From NCBI GenBank assembly GCA_019420135.1, contig JAHZHS010000102.1, positions 1-7,434 of the forward strand: a stretch of 7,434 bases of DNA, given 5' to 3'. Origin of the DNA: Oscillospiraceae bacterium (lineage in GTDB: Bacteria; Bacillota; Clostridia; Oscillospirales; Ruminococcaceae). Made by a program: the position numbers and the translations under genes. Below the pieces are notes generated by a model that saw nothing but the letters and a program-made list of their open reading frames with translations, made no database searches and was not told where the DNA came from. Every line of letters begins with the position of its first letter. Position 1 is the first letter of the stretch. Below are positions 6,606 through 7,434 of the stretch, piece after piece.

Positions 6606-7434
6606 TCAGAACCGTTCCACCCCTTCTGTGGTGACGCGGGCGTAGACAAGGGGCGGCAGTTTGGTTTTTTCCTCCGAAATGATGAGCCCGCCGCGGTACA
6701 TTTCCTCCGCCGGTGCAAACAGAGCGGGATCATCCGCGTAGAAGGTACAGATGGAATCGCCCGACTGTACCCGGTCGCCCAGCTTTTTGTGCATGATGAT
6801 ACCCGCCGCAAAGTCGATGGAATCCTCCTTGCGGATGCGCCCCGCTCCCAGCAGCACACTGGCATTGCCGATCTTCTCCACGTCGTTTTTGGCGATGTAA
6901 CCGCCCTCCCGGGCGGTGATTTCGTAGCTGTACTTTGCCTTTTTCAGTTTATCGGGATTTTTCACCGCCTCGACGTCGCCGCCCTGGGCTGCGAACATCT
7001 GGCAGCATTTGACAAATGCTGTGCCGTCCTGAAGGGTGCACTCCGCCATGGCGCGGCACTCTGCCAATGTTCCCTTGCCGGCCAGCACCAGCATGTTGGA
7101 TGCAAGCTGCAAACAGACTTCGGTCAGATCGGCAGGGCCCTTGCCCTTGAGCACGGCGATGCTCTCCGCTATTTCCAGGGAGTTGCCGATATTATGCCCC
7201 AGGGGTTTGTCCATATCCGTGATGAGCGCCGCCACCTTGCGGCCATGGGCGGTGCCGATGGAGACCATCAGGCGGGCAAGCTCAATGGCGTCATCCAGAT
7301 TTTTCATAAAGGCGCCGTCTCCCATGGTGACATCCAGCAGGATGGCATCGGAACCCGCTGCCAGCTTTTTGCTCATGATGGAGGAGGCAATCAGCGGGAT
7401 GCAGCCTACCGTAGCCGTCACATCCCGCAGGGCG
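6606..7434 (-). CDS. pdp: Pyrimidine-nucleoside phosphorylase (C-terminal two thirds; runs off the right edge)
   Basis: The enzyme cleaves uridine, deoxyuridine or thymidine with phosphate to the base plus (deoxy)ribose-1-phosphate in pyrimidine salvage. About 275 of the usual ~435 residues are present. The frame is open at the right edge and reads ALRDVTATV before the GTG at 7421, which matches the family interior, so that GTG is an internal Val and not a start. Present are SSIMSKK, whose Ser and Lys correspond to base-binding S186 and K190 of E. coli thymidine phosphorylase, AGSDAILLDV, GAFMK, MDKPLGHNIGN, KGKGPADLTE, AQGGD, and the C-terminal barrel-sandwich domain with GYIAKND, LGAGR and HKKLGDRVQSGD. 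The N-terminal helical domain and part of the phosphate site are outside the window. It resembles Bacillus Pdp more than proteobacterial DeoA, but deoA remains possible as a name. The usual DVKTG reads DVTMG. Confidence 0.93.
   Translation of the reverse strand, partial: ALRDVTATVGCIPLIASSIMSKKLAAGSDAILLDVTMGDGAFMKNLDDAIELARLMVSIGTAHGRKVAALITDMDKPLGHNIGNSLEIAESIAVLKGKGPADLTEVCLQLASNMLVLAGKGTLAECRAMAECTLQDGTAFVKCCQMFAAQGGDVEAVKNPDKLKKAKYSYEITAREGGYIAKNDVEKIGNASVLLGAGRIRKEDSIDFAAGIIMHKKLGDRVQSGDSICTFYADDPALFAPAEEMYRGGLIISEEKTKLPPLVYARVTTEGVERF

Noticed and set aside
7419..7421. GTG as a start codon for the phosphorylase
   Set aside because: The frame continues upstream to the window edge with conserved family residues (ALRDV), so the gene is simply cut by the window.

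Overview
The window reads as a high-GC Firmicute, most likely a gut clostridium of the Oscillospiraceae/Ruminococcaceae kind. This is inferred from three things: GC-rich coding sequence with clear AGGAGG-type ribosome binding sites, a short HypB without the metal-binding N-terminus seen in proteobacteria, and a Bacillus/Clostridium-style pyrimidine-nucleoside phosphorylase. No marker gene in the window fixes the genus.

The left three quarters (1-5476, + strand) is one compact hydrogenase-maturation operon in the order hypA (3' end only)-hypB-hypF-hypC-hypD-hypE. Except for hypA, which is cut by the window edge, all genes are intact and carry their expected catalytic or metal-binding residues. 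Junctions are tight: TAA|ATG for A/B, ATGA for B/F, a 38-nt overlap for F/C, an 11-nt overlap for C/D, and a 34-nt gap for D/E. Together the proteins build and insert the NiFe(CN)2CO centre of [NiFe]-hydrogenases. HypF and HypE make cyanide from carbamoyl phosphate, HypC and HypD assemble the iron fragment, and HypA and HypB deliver nickel. No hydrogenase structural gene lies in the window.

The operon ends at a perfect 24-bp inverted repeat (5510-5558) with T-rich flanks on both strands. It looks like a shared bidirectional terminator between convergent units.

On the - strand, the 3' part of a pyrimidine-nucleoside phosphorylase gene (entering from the right edge) is followed 33 nt later by an alpha/beta hydrolase of the monoacylglycerol-lipase/lysophospholipase type, probably co-transcribed. 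Their promoter lies outside the window.

I find no RNA genes, mobile elements, CRISPR arrays or clearly novel system. Apart from the terminator region there is no substantial non-coding DNA. The notable points are small: the large palindromic terminator, the complete hyp set without its hydrogenase in view, motif deviations in HypF and the phosphorylase, and long antisense ORFs that are codon-bias shadows.
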